Shown piece after piece: positions 15,201 through 23,286 of a stretch of DNA of 32,878 nucleotides (within the stretch, counting starts at the first letter, position 1; each line of letters begins with the position of its first letter). The DNA is from Alphaproteobacteria bacterium UBA998. Its GTDB lineage: Bacteria > Pseudomonadota > Alphaproteobacteria > Rickettsiales > UBA998. The stretch is taken from contig DBAY01000023.1 of the NCBI GenBank assembly GCA_002291925.1, positions 1,833 to 34,710 on the forward strand. The letters run 5' to 3'. The notes below the pieces were generated by a model. That model worked only from the letters and a program-made list of their open reading frames with translations, was not told the DNA's origin and did no database searches. Made by a program: the position numbers and the translations under genes.

Positions 15201-15270
15201 GATTGGTTATTGGTAATTGGTCGCAGAAGCGCTACATGACATACTAACAACCAATCACCAATAACCAATT
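15201..15270. repeat. Inverted repeat in the hemW upstream region
   Basis: Arms 15201-15221 and 15250-15270 match as reverse complements in 19 of 21 positions, with a 28-bp loop. The arms are AT-rich (TTGGTTATTGG-like), unlike the surrounding GC-rich sequence. The repeat fills the gap between the divergent hemW and the 15290 gene, so both promoters must lie in or around it. Confidence 0.8.
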
Positions 15271-15289
15271 AGCAATCACCGCCTTACCC

Positions 15290-16135
15290 GTGCGCCCGAA
15301 CCCGCAAGAACAAGCCACCCTCGTCCAGCTGCTGGATCGCATCTATGGGCAGATCCGTGTCATCGAGGAGAAATATCTGATTTTCGGGCAGGAAGGCGAT
15401 TACCGCCCGCGCATCGAGTATTACCAGGACGCCGTGCGGGCGCTCACCTCTGGCGAGGATGACGGGCTGACCAAGCATAGCCGCCTGTCCGCCGAGCGAC
15501 TGGCCTATGATGTGGCCATGCTGCGCCATATTCAGGCCAAGCCGATGACCGCCGGGCGCGGCCAGCAGCATTTCTCCGCCTCCACGGCGCTCGCCAAGCC
15601 CGGCCAGACAGCGAGCCCGCCGGAGCCGAACCGCGAGGAGCGCGCCGACCTCAAGCAGCGCTACAAGGACTACACCGTGCTGTTCGTGGCGCTCTTGGCT
15701 GAGAAGGCCGACCGCAACGCCCAGACGCGCACCGAGGAGGCCAACGTCATCGTGGCCGACTGCGCCATGCTGAAGAACCTGCTGGCCAAGCTGCAGCGCG
15801 GCGAGATCGGGCTGGCGGAGGTGCAGGCGGCGGTGGAGCATCTGGAGCATGACGAGCTGCGCAAGGCACTGCGCACGCTGCTTTCCATGAACCGTCTGAA
15901 GGCGGAGGAAATCGGCGGTGCCATCCAGCAGACCCAGACGGTGGGGCAGGCCGCCGATGCCGAGGTGAAGCGCATCGATCAGGCCATGCTCAGCTTTTCC
16001 ACGGCCCAGCTGGCCATTTACGAGGATGCGAAGGATACCGTGAAGTCCATGGCTTCCCAAGGCATGAACATCGCCGGGAAGTTCGTCGAGAACGCCATGC
16101 GCCAGGCGCAGGGCCAGGGCCGGGGGCGGTTCTAG
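15290..16135 (+). CDS. Hypothetical helical protein
   Basis: This 281-residue protein is not recognised. It is almost entirely helical and charged, with likely coiled-coil segments (about residues 110-200) and no signal peptide or membrane helix. Motifs I know are absent. I prefer this frame to the opposite-strand open frame because the amino acid composition is normal and it fits neighbours with no overlap. The start is a GTG at 15290: the nearest upstream in-frame stop is a TAA at 15245, and no ATG is available for the first 70 codons. There is no good ribosome binding site. Its stop is 2 bp from that of the convergent 16138-16866 gene. Confidence 0.7.
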   Translation: MRPNPQEQATLVQLLDRIYGQIRVIEEKYLIFGQEGDYRPRIEYYQDAVRALTSGEDDGLTKHSRLSAERLAYDVAMLRHIQAKPMTAGRGQQHFSASTALAKPGQTASPPEPNREERADLKQRYKDYTVLFVALLAEKADRNAQTRTEEANVIVADCAMLKNLLAKLQRGEIGLAEVQAAVEHLEHDELRKALRTLLSMNRLKAEEIGGAIQQTQTVGQAADAEVKRIDQAMLSFSTAQLAIYEDAKDTVKSMASQGMNIAGKFVENAMRQAQGQGRGRF

Positions 16136-16137
16136 TC

Positions 16138-16866
16138 TTACCGGACCCTTTCATTGCTGGGCTGAGCCATGACGGCCGGTATACGGTTGAGCTTGACGTT
16201 ACAAAATTGTGTCAGATGATCCAAAATCTCATTTTGCTTTTCTTTTCGCTCTGCGACGGCGGCGCTCGCTTTGAGACCGATCTCTCCCAATACAATCAAC
16301 GCTGGAATGGCGAAGATTCCATAATGTTTTATTTTATCAGCGATGGAGTTAAACAATTTGTAAAGGCCATTGTTCTGGAGGTCTTCCATCCGCTTTTCCA
16401 ATGCCTGGCGCTCCTGTTCCGTGGTCGAACCGCGCTCCAGCTGTTGCTGGATGGATTGAAACTCGCGGGCTTCAGGGCTTTCTCCTACACGAAGGCTGAC
16501 CTCTCGTCCTGCAAAAGCAGTCAATTTCAGTAGAATACCCGCCCCAACCGCTAAGCCCATCCTCACTAACGTCCGGCGCTGAAGCAGCTGGTTTAGGTTA
16601 TTCTTGATGGTCGTATCTGCAAGAAGTTTAGTAGCCGTAGTTTCATTCTTGGCCTTTTCCAAGGCGGCCATTTCACGCTCATTGAACTCCAGCTGATAGC
16701 CGGCAATCGCAAAACGTTCATAGAATTCGCGTACAGCTGCGGGGCTGTATTCATAAAGATGGACAAAGAAGCGTGCCCCTACGTCATCGCTGTATTCAAA
16801 AGGATAACGCTGGATGCGTTCGTAAATACCTTTAATACCCGCATCGACATCGTCTTTGGTAAACAT
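16138..16866 (-). CDS. Hypothetical membrane-associated protein, AT-rich
   Basis: This 242-residue protein is not recognised. It has a charged, helical N-terminus (about residues 1-85), a hydrophobic stretch near LVRMGLAVGAGILLKLTAFAG (about 100-120), a Gln/Glu-rich coiled-coil-like segment (SIQQQLERGSTTEQERQALEKRMEDL) and a second hydrophobic stretch (IFAIPALIVLGEIGLKASAAV, about 186-206). Two transmembrane segments enclosing a coiled-coil loop is the simplest reading. AAGGGG lies 5 bp before the ATG, a strong ribosome binding site. Its DNA is much richer in A and T than its neighbours, as at 8049-8378 and 21709-22509, which suggests separate origin. Function cannot be given. Confidence 0.75.
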   Translation of the reverse strand: MFTKDDVDAGIKGIYERIQRYPFEYSDDVGARFFVHLYEYSPAAVREFYERFAIAGYQLEFNEREMAALEKAKNETTATKLLADTTIKNNLNQLLQRRTLVRMGLAVGAGILLKLTAFAGREVSLRVGESPEAREFQSIQQQLERGSTTEQERQALEKRMEDLQNNGLYKLFNSIADKIKHYGIFAIPALIVLGEIGLKASAAVAERKEKQNEILDHLTQFCNVKLNRIPAVMAQPSNERVR

Positions 16867-17015
16867 GTTAACCCCTTAAAAAATTTACGGACCTGATAGC
16901 AATTACTGGCATATGCGTAAAGTTAAGCTTTTGTTAAAATGATGACGTGGTAACTTGCTCACTTCGCGCCAAGCAAATCCCTTCTGTTTTCCTCGCCTCT
17001 CTGTTACGAAAACCC

Positions 17016-17918
17016 ATGCCTTCCGCCTCCCTCCGTCTGCCGCTGGCCCTGATCGGGCTGCTCCTGTGCTGGCCCTCGGCCTTTCCGGCGATCCGCATCG
17101 CGGTGCGTGAGTTCACGCCGCTGGAAGTCACGGCGTTTCGGCTGACCGGGGCGGCGGTGCTGATGCTGCTGATCGGCGCGGCGAAGGGCATGAAGCGGCC
17201 CCGGCGGGAGCATCTGCTGCCCATCGCGCTGTGCGGCATCATCGGGCTGATGGTCTATAACCTCGGCCTCGGCTACGGGCTGCAGACGGTCTCTGCCGCC
17301 GCGGCGGGTTTCATCGTGGCGATGGGCCCGATCTTTATCGTGCTGTTCTCCGTATTTTTCCTGAAGGAGAAAATCGGTTGGAAGACGCGTAGCGGCATTG
17401 CCATCAGCTTCCTTGGCGCGAGCCTGATTGCCTTCGCCAAGCCGGGCGGCTTCAGTCTGGAGTGGGGCGCACTCTATGTGCTCTCCGCCGCGCTGGCCGC
17501 CGCCGTGATGACGCTGACCCAGAAGCCGCTGCTGACGCATTACACGCCCTACGACATCACCACCTGGATGACCGTGGCCGCGGCGCTTTCCGTGCTGCCG
17601 CTGGGCTGGCATGTCTTTCCAAAAGTCTGGGCGATGGGGCCAACCCCGAGTGTGTGGGCACTGGTGCATCTGGCGGTGGTGGTGTCCTTCGTCGGCTATC
17701 TGTTCTGGGGCTATGTGCTCTCGCGCCTGCCCGCCTCGCGTGTGGCGAGCTTCATGTACCTGATTCCCATCTCCGCCACGCTGATTGCGTGGGGCTGGAT
17801 CGGCGAGGTGCCGCACTGGATGACGGTGTTTGGCGGCGCGGTGGTGATTGCGGGCGTCGCCATCGTCAATATCCGCCGCCAGCAGAAGCGGCAGCCGGTG
17901 GACGTGGTGATCGACTGA
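17016..17918 (+). CDS. EamA/DMT-family membrane transporter
   Basis: This 300-residue protein is a member of the drug/metabolite transporter superfamily (EamA type), which exports or imports small metabolites across the inner membrane. It has the expected ten hydrophobic helices, in two five-helix halves, with the characteristic LYNLGLGYGLQTVSAAAAGFIVAMGPIFIVL pattern in the first half and the LLSRLPASRVASFMYLIPISATLIAWG pattern in the second. The ATG at 17016 begins right before the first helix; upstream in-frame codons (from 16947) add a polar segment without a clear ribosome binding site. The stop abuts the stop of the convergent EamA gene with no gap. The substrate cannot be inferred. Confidence 0.88.
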   Translation: MPSASLRLPLALIGLLLCWPSAFPAIRIAVREFTPLEVTAFRLTGAAVLMLLIGAAKGMKRPRREHLLPIALCGIIGLMVYNLGLGYGLQTVSAAAAGFIVAMGPIFIVLFSVFFLKEKIGWKTRSGIAISFLGASLIAFAKPGGFSLEWGALYVLSAALAAAVMTLTQKPLLTHYTPYDITTWMTVAAALSVLPLGWHVFPKVWAMGPTPSVWALVHLAVVVSFVGYLFWGYVLSRLPASRVASFMYLIPISATLIAWGWIGEVPHWMTVFGGAVVIAGVAIVNIRRQQKRQPVDVVID

Positions 17919-18836
17919 TTATCCGACTTCCAGCGAGGGTGGCGTCGGCTCTTCCTTGCGGCGCGTCTCTCGCCAGGCGATGACGGCGCTGGAGGCGACG
18001 ATGACGGCCGCGCCAACCAGCGTCATCGCGTCGATGGTTTCCCCAAGGAAGCTGACGGCGAGGATGGCGGTGAAGACCAGCCGCAGGAAATCAAACGGCA
18101 TCAGCAGCACGATGCCCGCCTGGGTGAACGCCTTCACCATCGCCAGCTGCGCGACCGTGGAGGCCAGCGCGATGGCCGCGATCTCCAGCACCTGCATGCT
18201 GCCAATTGGCTCCCAGAACCACAGGCCGAGCGGGGCGGAGAGCAGGCTCATGAAACTCGCCATGTAGAACACGATGCGCCAGGCGGGCTCCGTGGCCGTC
18301 AGGCGTTTGACCACGATGGAGGCCACCGCCATCATCGCCGCCGAGAACAGCACGATGGCGACGGATGAGGTCAGCTCGCCCGCCTGCCATGGCCGCAGGA
18401 TGATGAGCATGCCGAGGAAGCCCACCGCCAGCGCGCCGATGCGCCATACCCCGATGCGCTCGCCCAGGAACAGGAATGCAAACAGCGTGGCAAACAGCGG
18501 CGTCGTGAAGCTGAGGGCGGTGGCGTGATTCACCGGCATCAGTGAGAGGGAGAGGAACCATGTTTCCATCGCGAACAGCCCGATGGCCGCCCGCCAGAAA
18601 TGCAGCCAGAGCCGCTCTGTTTTTGGTGTGGCGCGCCAGAAATAGAGCGCCACCGGAAGCAGGAACAAAAAGGAAAACAGGTTGCGCAAAAACACGGCCT
18701 GCGTCGAGGAAACCTCCTGCGTCACGTCGCGGATCAGCGTGTTCATGGCCGAAAAACACAGCATGGCGAAGACGTAGAAGCCAATCCCCGCGAGCGGGTG
18801 CGCCTTGAAACGCTGATAGAGTACCGTGGGAGACAT
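17919..18836 (-). CDS. EamA/DMT-family membrane transporter
   Basis: This 305-residue protein is a second EamA/DMT transporter and converges on the first with no intergenic base. It shows ten hydrophobic helices; the half-repeat signatures MNTLIRDVTQEVSSTQAVFLRNLFSFLFL and LMPVNHATALSFTTPLFATLFAFLFLGERIG are typical of the family. The ATG at 18836 is preceded by about 70 bp before the divergent glnD. The two paralogues differ too much in sequence to be a recent tandem duplication. Substrate unknown. Confidence 0.9.
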   Translation of the reverse strand: MSPTVLYQRFKAHPLAGIGFYVFAMLCFSAMNTLIRDVTQEVSSTQAVFLRNLFSFLFLLPVALYFWRATPKTERLWLHFWRAAIGLFAMETWFLSLSLMPVNHATALSFTTPLFATLFAFLFLGERIGVWRIGALAVGFLGMLIILRPWQAGELTSSVAIVLFSAAMMAVASIVVKRLTATEPAWRIVFYMASFMSLLSAPLGLWFWEPIGSMQVLEIAAIALASTVAQLAMVKAFTQAGIVLLMPFDFLRLVFTAILAVSFLGETIDAMTLVGAAVIVASSAVIAWRETRRKEEPTPPSLEVG

Positions 18837-18890
18837 GCAACCGTTGTTTCAGGCTTGTCGTCTCCCGTCAATCTCGGTTAGGGTGGGGGC

Positions 18891-18914
18891 ATGCACTCGA
18901 CCGACCGCGCATGA
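18891..18914 (+). CDS. Possible 7-codon leader ORF overlapping glnD
   Basis: An ATG at 18891 is preceded by the purine-rich GGGTGGGGGC, better than anything before glnD. The frame reads M-H-S-T-D-R-A and its TGA (18912-18914) overlaps the glnD ATG (18911) as ATGA. Translation of this leader could therefore feed ribosomes onto glnD. It is too short to be sure; chance is quite possible. Confidence 0.35.
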   Translation: MHSTDRA

Positions 18915-21712
18915 ACGCCCAGCCTGCCGCGCAACATTCCTTCCAGACCGCGCGTGACGCGGCGCTCACCGATTCTCCCTTCGCCGCCAGCGGTGCCAGC
19001 CCGCTGCCCATCACGCCGTTGCCCAAGCAGGAGCCCTGCGCCGACTGGGACGCGCTGCGCAAGGCCACCCTGCCGCCGCTGCAGGGCTGGCTGGCGTTGG
19101 AGCGTGCCCATACGCGGGCGTATTTTGAGCGTACCGGCAATGCGTTCCGCACGCTGCGGCAATACAGCGACGCCATCGACCAGATGCTGCAGGGCCTGCT
19201 GCGGCTGGGGCTGAAACAGGCCGAGGCGCTGGGCCAGCTGCCCGACGCCGCGCGCGAGCGGGAGAAGCAGGAATCGCCACTGGCGCTGCTGGCCATCGGC
19301 GGCTACGGGCGGCGCGAGCTGTTTCCTTACTCGGACCTCGACATCCTGCTGCTGCACAACGAAACGCTCGGCGACGCGCTGGAGCCGCTGGCGCAGTTTC
19401 TCTATTACGTGCTGTGGGACCTCGGCTTCAAGGTGGGCCAGTCCGTGCGAACGCTGAACGAATCGCTGGAGGCCAGCCAGCAGGACCACACGGTGCTCAC
19501 CGCGCTGCTCGATGCGCGCCTCATCACCGGCCAGCGGCGGCTGCTGACCAAGCTGATCAAGCTCTTGCAGGAGCAGGCGACGGAAGGCCGCGTGCGCCAG
19601 TTCACCGAGGAGAAACTCAGCGAGCGCGATGCACGGCATGAGAAGCACGGCAATTCGCGCTACCTGCTCGAGCCCAACATCAAGGACGGCAAGGGGGGGC
19701 TGCGCGACCTGCACACGCTCTACTGGATCGCCCGCTATGCGTACGGCGTGCGCAACATGAAAGAGCTGGTGACGCGCGGCTTGTTCACGCCGGAGGAATA
19801 TCTGCGCTTCCAGCGTGCACTGCGCTTCCTCTGCGTGGTGCGCATGGAGCTGCATTACATGGCGGGCCGCCCCGAGGAGCGCCTGACCTTTGATCGCCAG
19901 CGGGCCCTCGCCGAGAAGCTCGATTTCCGCGAGAGCGAGGCCAACCGCGCGGTGGAGCGCTTCATGAAGCGCTATTTCCTGGTGGCGGGCGAGGTGGGCA
20001 GCCTGACGCGGCTGGTCTGCGCGTCGCTCGAGGCGCACCAGCGCCGCGCGCCGAAGAAATTGTGGGAGCTGTGGAAAACCCGCCAGCGCCGCCTGGGCGG
20101 GTTGGTGCTGGAGGGCGAGCGGCTGGCTTTCCCGTCGGAGGAAGCGCTGGAGGAATCGCCCCTGCTGATGTTCGAGCTGTTCCGCCAGTCGCTGGAGGAG
20201 AACATCGATATTCACCCGGCCGCGCTGCAGCAGGTGGCGCGCCATCTGCGACTGGTGACGCGCGAATTCCGCGAGAGCCCGGAGGCCAATCAGGCCTTCC
20301 TCGCCATCCTGCTCTCCGAGAAGAACCCCGTTGATACGCTGCGCCGCATGCGCGAGGTGGGGCTGCTCGGCAAATTCCTGCCCGACTTCGCCCGCGTGGT
20401 GGGGCAGATGCAGTTCGACATGTTCCACATCTACACGGTGGATGAGCATATTCTGCGCGCGGTGGGCATCCTGCATGATCTGGAGCGCGGGCAGTATGCG
20501 GCCAGCATTCCTATCGCCTCGGAAGTGGTGGGCATGGTGCAGTCGCGCCGGGTGCTGTTCCTCTGCGCCCTGACCCATGACATCGCCAAGGGGCGCGGCG
20601 GTGACCACGCGAAGAAAGGCGCGGCCATCGCGCGGCAGCTGGCTAAACGCTTCGGCTTCAGCGCGGCGGAGGCGGATATCGCCGAATGGCTGGTGCTGCA
20701 CCATCAGGAATTCTCCGACACCGCCCACAAACGCGACCTGACCGACCCGGACACCATCCGCCGTTTCGTGGACCTTGTGCAGTCGCTGGAGCGGCTGCGG
20801 CTGCTGCTGGTGCTGACCGTCGTCGACATGCAGGCGGTGGGGCCGCATATCTGGAACGGCTGGAAAGCGGCGCTGCTGCGTGAGCTGTACCGGCGCTCCG
20901 AGCAGCTGATCCGCACCGGCTCGCTCGATGCTCCCTCGCCGGAGCGGGCGCTGGGGGCGGTGCTGGAAGGCCTGTCGCCAGAGGAGCGGCAGGTGGCCGA
21001 TCGCTACATCGACGAGGCGGAGAGCGCCTTCCTCGGCAGCTGCCCGGAGGAGGAGCACGCGCTGATTCTTACCCTGCTCGCGCGCATCTGGATGGGCGGC
21101 GAGCCACTGGCGATGGATGTCGCCTCGCATATTTTCCATGACATTTCACGCGTCATCGTCATCGCGCCTGACCGGGCGGGGCTGCTCGCCGATGTCACCG
21201 GGGCCTTCGCCCGCGAGGGGGTGAGCGTGGCAGGCGCGCGCATCACCACGCTGAAATCCGGCTGGGCGGTGCAGCTCTGGCAGGTGCAGGACGTGGGCAG
21301 CCAGGCGCTCACCGACGGGGCCAAGCGCAAGAAGCTGCAGAAATCGCTGGAAGCGGCCATCCTTGCCCAAACTCCCGCGCCGCCCTTGCCAAAGCAGCCC
21401 GCCTCGCGCAAGCACGAGCATTTCGACACGCCGATCGAGCTGTTTTTCGAGAACGGCTATTCCGGCACCTTCACCATTCTGGAAATCACCGCGCCCGACC
21501 GCGTCGGCCTGCTGCACACGCTCTGCCGCACGCTGGCCAATGAGGGCATCACCATCGCCTCCGCCCATATCGGCACCTACGGCGAGAAGGCCGTGGACGT
21601 GTTCTACCTCAAGGACCGCTTCGGCATGAAGCTGGTGCATCCGGGGAAGCTGAAGGAGTTGCAGGGTAGAATCGAGGATGCGATTCGCGGATTGTCTAAG
21701 ACGGCCACTTAG
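18911..21712 (+). CDS. glnD: [Protein-PII] uridylyltransferase/uridylyl-removing enzyme
   Basis: GlnD senses glutamine and adds or removes UMP on PII proteins, controlling nitrogen assimilation. The 933-residue protein is full length. The order is: a nucleotidyltransferase domain with GGYGRRELFPYSDLDILLL (about residues 130-148), an intermediate helical domain including LEPNIKDGKGGLRDLHTLYW, a second helical stretch, an HD domain (LTHDIAKGRGGDHAKKG, near residue 555) for the uridylyl-removing activity and two C-terminal ACT domains (about 745-835 and 855-930) that bind glutamine. The ATG at 18911 lacks a clear ribosome binding site and overlaps a possible leader ORF. The stop overlaps that of the convergent 21709 gene by 4 bp. 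Confidence 0.97.
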   Translation: MNAQPAAQHSFQTARDAALTDSPFAASGASPLPITPLPKQEPCADWDALRKATLPPLQGWLALERAHTRAYFERTGNAFRTLRQYSDAIDQMLQGLLRLGLKQAEALGQLPDAAREREKQESPLALLAIGGYGRRELFPYSDLDILLLHNETLGDALEPLAQFLYYVLWDLGFKVGQSVRTLNESLEASQQDHTVLTALLDARLITGQRRLLTKLIKLLQEQATEGRVRQFTEEKLSERDARHEKHGNSRYLLEPNIKDGKGGLRDLHTLYWIARYAYGVRNMKELVTRGLFTPEEYLRFQRALRFLCVVRMELHYMAGRPEERLTFDRQRALAEKLDFRESEANRAVERFMKRYFLVAGEVGSLTRLVCASLEAHQRRAPKKLWELWKTRQRRLGGLVLEGERLAFPSEEALEESPLLMFELFRQSLEENIDIHPAALQQVARHLRLVTREFRESPEANQAFLAILLSEKNPVDTLRRMREVGLLGKFLPDFARVVGQMQFDMFHIYTVDEHILRAVGILHDLERGQYAASIPIASEVVGMVQSRRVLFLCALTHDIAKGRGGDHAKKGAAIARQLAKRFGFSAAEADIAEWLVLHHQEFSDTAHKRDLTDPDTIRRFVDLVQSLERLRLLLVLTVVDMQAVGPHIWNGWKAALLRELYRRSEQLIRTGSLDAPSPERALGAVLEGLSPEERQVADRYIDEAESAFLGSCPEEEHALILTLLARIWMGGEPLAMDVASHIFHDISRVIVIAPDRAGLLADVTGAFAREGVSVAGARITTLKSGWAVQLWQVQDVGSQALTDGAKRKKLQKSLEAAILAQTPAPPLPKQPASRKHEHFDTPIELFFENGYSGTFTILEITAPDRVGLLHTLCRTLANEGITIASAHIGTYGEKAVDVFYLKDRFGMKLVHPGKLKELQGRIEDAIRGLSKTAT

Positions 21713-22509
21713 CCGTGGCTTCGCGCTTTCTTTTGTTCAAATTGCCCTACGTGCCCCTCAGTCACAGCTTCACGCACTTCGCGGGCGGGCTGCTTGAATT
21801 GCAGCCTGATGTTTTCCTGCGGAATCTCCACATTTATTGCGTTTGATAGAAACTGGCGTGTCTCTTCAGGAGACTGGCTCAGGCGAATAAAGCGCGAACT
21901 TTTTTCCGCATTACGACAAACCTGCTGAAACTCTTCTTGCGTCAAGGGAGCGGGCAAATTTACGCCCACACGTGCTTCATTGGAAACGGTTGGCTGTGGC
22001 CGCTGTGTGAGAGGGTAACGATAGTTGTTCAGCAATGTATTCCACGTATCAACCGGAATGGTGTAGGAACAGGAAGAAGGCGTACCATGATGAGGAAGCG
22101 CCTGTTCGATAACCACCCGGAGTTGGCGCTTGATGACGTCCTCATCGACCGATACAGGGCGAGGAGGCGTATAGTTCGGATTTGGCACCCAGCAAACACC
22201 CCGGTTTCCTCTCCTACAGCGATAAAAAATTTGTGGATGTGCGAACGTCGTAGGCACGTGAAGCGTTACCGGTTTTGCGGCGTCCTCACTAAGTCGGCTG
22301 AAGTCAAATTGTTCGATGGGCACAGCGGTCTCATCGCCTAATGCCACTTTAAGGTGAATGACGCCGCGATTGTATTGGTCCATTAACTCCAAGGCTATTT
22401 CCCGCGCTTTCTCGGTTCTAGCATTATTTGTACAGCTTACCGCCGCGCCAGTTAAGCCAGCCAAAATAGCGAAGCTGACCACAGGTTTAACTAAACTTAC
22501 GTCACTCAT
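21709..22509 (-). CDS. Hypothetical exported or membrane-anchored protein, AT-rich
   Basis: This 266-residue protein is not recognised. The N-terminus has a hydrophobic segment (VVSFAILAGLTGAAVSC, about residues 10-26) that could be a signal or anchor; the terminal AVSC only weakly fits a lipobox. The rest is soluble, with several Cys residues (for example YRCRRGNRGVCWVPNP and SSCSY) and a Thr/Pro-rich middle. GGAG lies 6 bp before the ATG at 22509. The sequence is clearly AT-richer than glnD and the downstream genes. No homology or operon partner is visible; it converges on glnD. It may be an acquired accessory gene. Confidence 0.75.
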   Translation of the reverse strand: MSDVSLVKPVVSFAILAGLTGAAVSCTNNARTEKAREIALELMDQYNRGVIHLKVALGDETAVPIEQFDFSRLSEDAAKPVTLHVPTTFAHPQIFYRCRRGNRGVCWVPNPNYTPPRPVSVDEDVIKRQLRVVIEQALPHHGTPSSCSYTIPVDTWNTLLNNYRYPLTQRPQPTVSNEARVGVNLPAPLTQEEFQQVCRNAEKSSRFIRLSQSPEETRQFLSNAINVEIPQENIRLQFKQPAREVREAVTEGHVGQFEQKKARSHG

Positions 22510-22636
22510 AGTTATCTCCAAATTAAAGCTCTAAACGACATTCTTTAAATTCAAGTCACTAATTTTGTAGAGATGTAACAAGCCTTGAGTGAGATAAATA
22601 TTAAGATTTAATTAAGTTTTTTGAATAGGCGCTCAT

Positions 22637-22957
22637 TTATTTATCCAACGAAGCCAAACAACTGCGGAAATACTCCGTCTTCGCCGCTTTCGGCGTCACG
22701 TTGCGCGCCTTGGGGCTGTAGGCGTACTTCACGATGTTGCCCATCAGTGTGCGGGCAATCGCCGGCTGCTTGCGCTTCAGCGTCACTTTCTCCCAATCGG
22801 CGCGTTGCTGGGCAGCGCTCACCCCGGCATCGCGGCGGGTGAAGACGGCCTCCGCCAGGCCTGCGAATTCGCGGCAGGTGGCGAGCTTCTCCTGCGGGAT
22901 GGCGGCAGGGGCGGCGAGCGGCAGAAGCATCAGGCAGAGCAGGGGGATGCGGCGCAT
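22637..22957 (-). CDS. Small secreted hypothetical protein
   Basis: This 106-residue precursor has a clear Sec-type signal peptide (MRRIPLLCLMLLPLAAPAA, cleavage after residue 19 or nearby). The mature part is about 85 residues, basic, with two cysteines (in KLATCREF and FRSCLASL) that could form a disulfide. No known domain is seen. AAGGAG lies about 8 bp before the ATG at 22957, which supports this start over the earlier frame opening at 22987. It is divergent from the 23020 gene. It could be a conserved periplasmic protein of the lineage. Confidence 0.75.
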   Translation of the reverse strand: MRRIPLLCLMLLPLAAPAAIPQEKLATCREFAGLAEAVFTRRDAGVSAAQQRADWEKVTLKRKQPAIARTLMGNIVKYAYSPKARNVTPKAAKTEYFRSCLASLDK

Positions 22958-23019
22958 GGCGGGACTCCTTCTTGCGGTTGCGCTCAAACTAGGGCAATCC
23001 TGTAAAAAAGGAAACGCCC

Positions 23020-23286
23020 ATGTCCCGCTTTCTGGTCGAGTTCTGGCCCGCGCTGATTCCCATATCGCTCTATCTGACGTGGCTCACCCTCCTGCGCAAG
23101 GAAAAGACACGGCAGCAGCTGACCTCCGGCCCGCTGTTCTGGACCATCCTCTCCAGCGCTCTCCTGATGGTAGTCTGCTTCCTTTACTGGTCGCAGAACC
23201 AGTCGGGCATGCACCGGGGCACGTACGTACCGCCGCACTATGCGCCGGGCTCGGTCATCCCCGGCGGGGTGCAACCGCGCCCATGA
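23020..23286 (+). CDS. Small conserved membrane protein, possibly DUF6111 family
   Basis: This 88-residue protein has two hydrophobic segments (about residues 8-24 and 38-57) joined by a short basic loop (RKEKTRQQ), then a Pro/Gly-rich tail (YVPPHYAPGSVIPGG). Small two-helix proteins of this pattern, next to cca in alphaproteobacteria, are known as DUF6111; this name is a recollection and not a check. Its stop overlaps the cca start as ATGA, so translation is likely coupled. Function unknown. Confidence 0.75.
   Translation: MSRFLVEFWPALIPISLYLTWLTLLRKEKTRQQLTSGPLFWTILSSALLMVVCFLYWSQNQSGMHRGTYVPPHYAPGSVIPGGVQPRP

Noticed and set aside
15284..16060. Minus-strand frame opposite the 15290 gene
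   Set aside because: Less natural composition (Gly, Leu and His runs) than the plus-strand helical protein, which also fits the spacing to its neighbours better.
16207..16533. Plus-strand frame inside 16138-16866
   Set aside because: The minus-strand gene has a strong AAGGGG ribosome binding site and a more natural protein; the plus frame is Cys- and Phe-rich noise.
18878..21139. Long minus-strand open frame (753 codons) opposite glnD
   Set aside because: It is a GC-rich shadow of glnD: composition is dominated by Arg, Gln, His and Leu with no recognisable motif, while glnD on the other strand has full domain structure.
22734..23282. In-frame extension upstream of cca
   Set aside because: It would run through the small secreted protein and the DUF6111-like gene, has no family similarity, and the ATG at 23283 matches the family start and overlaps the upstream stop.
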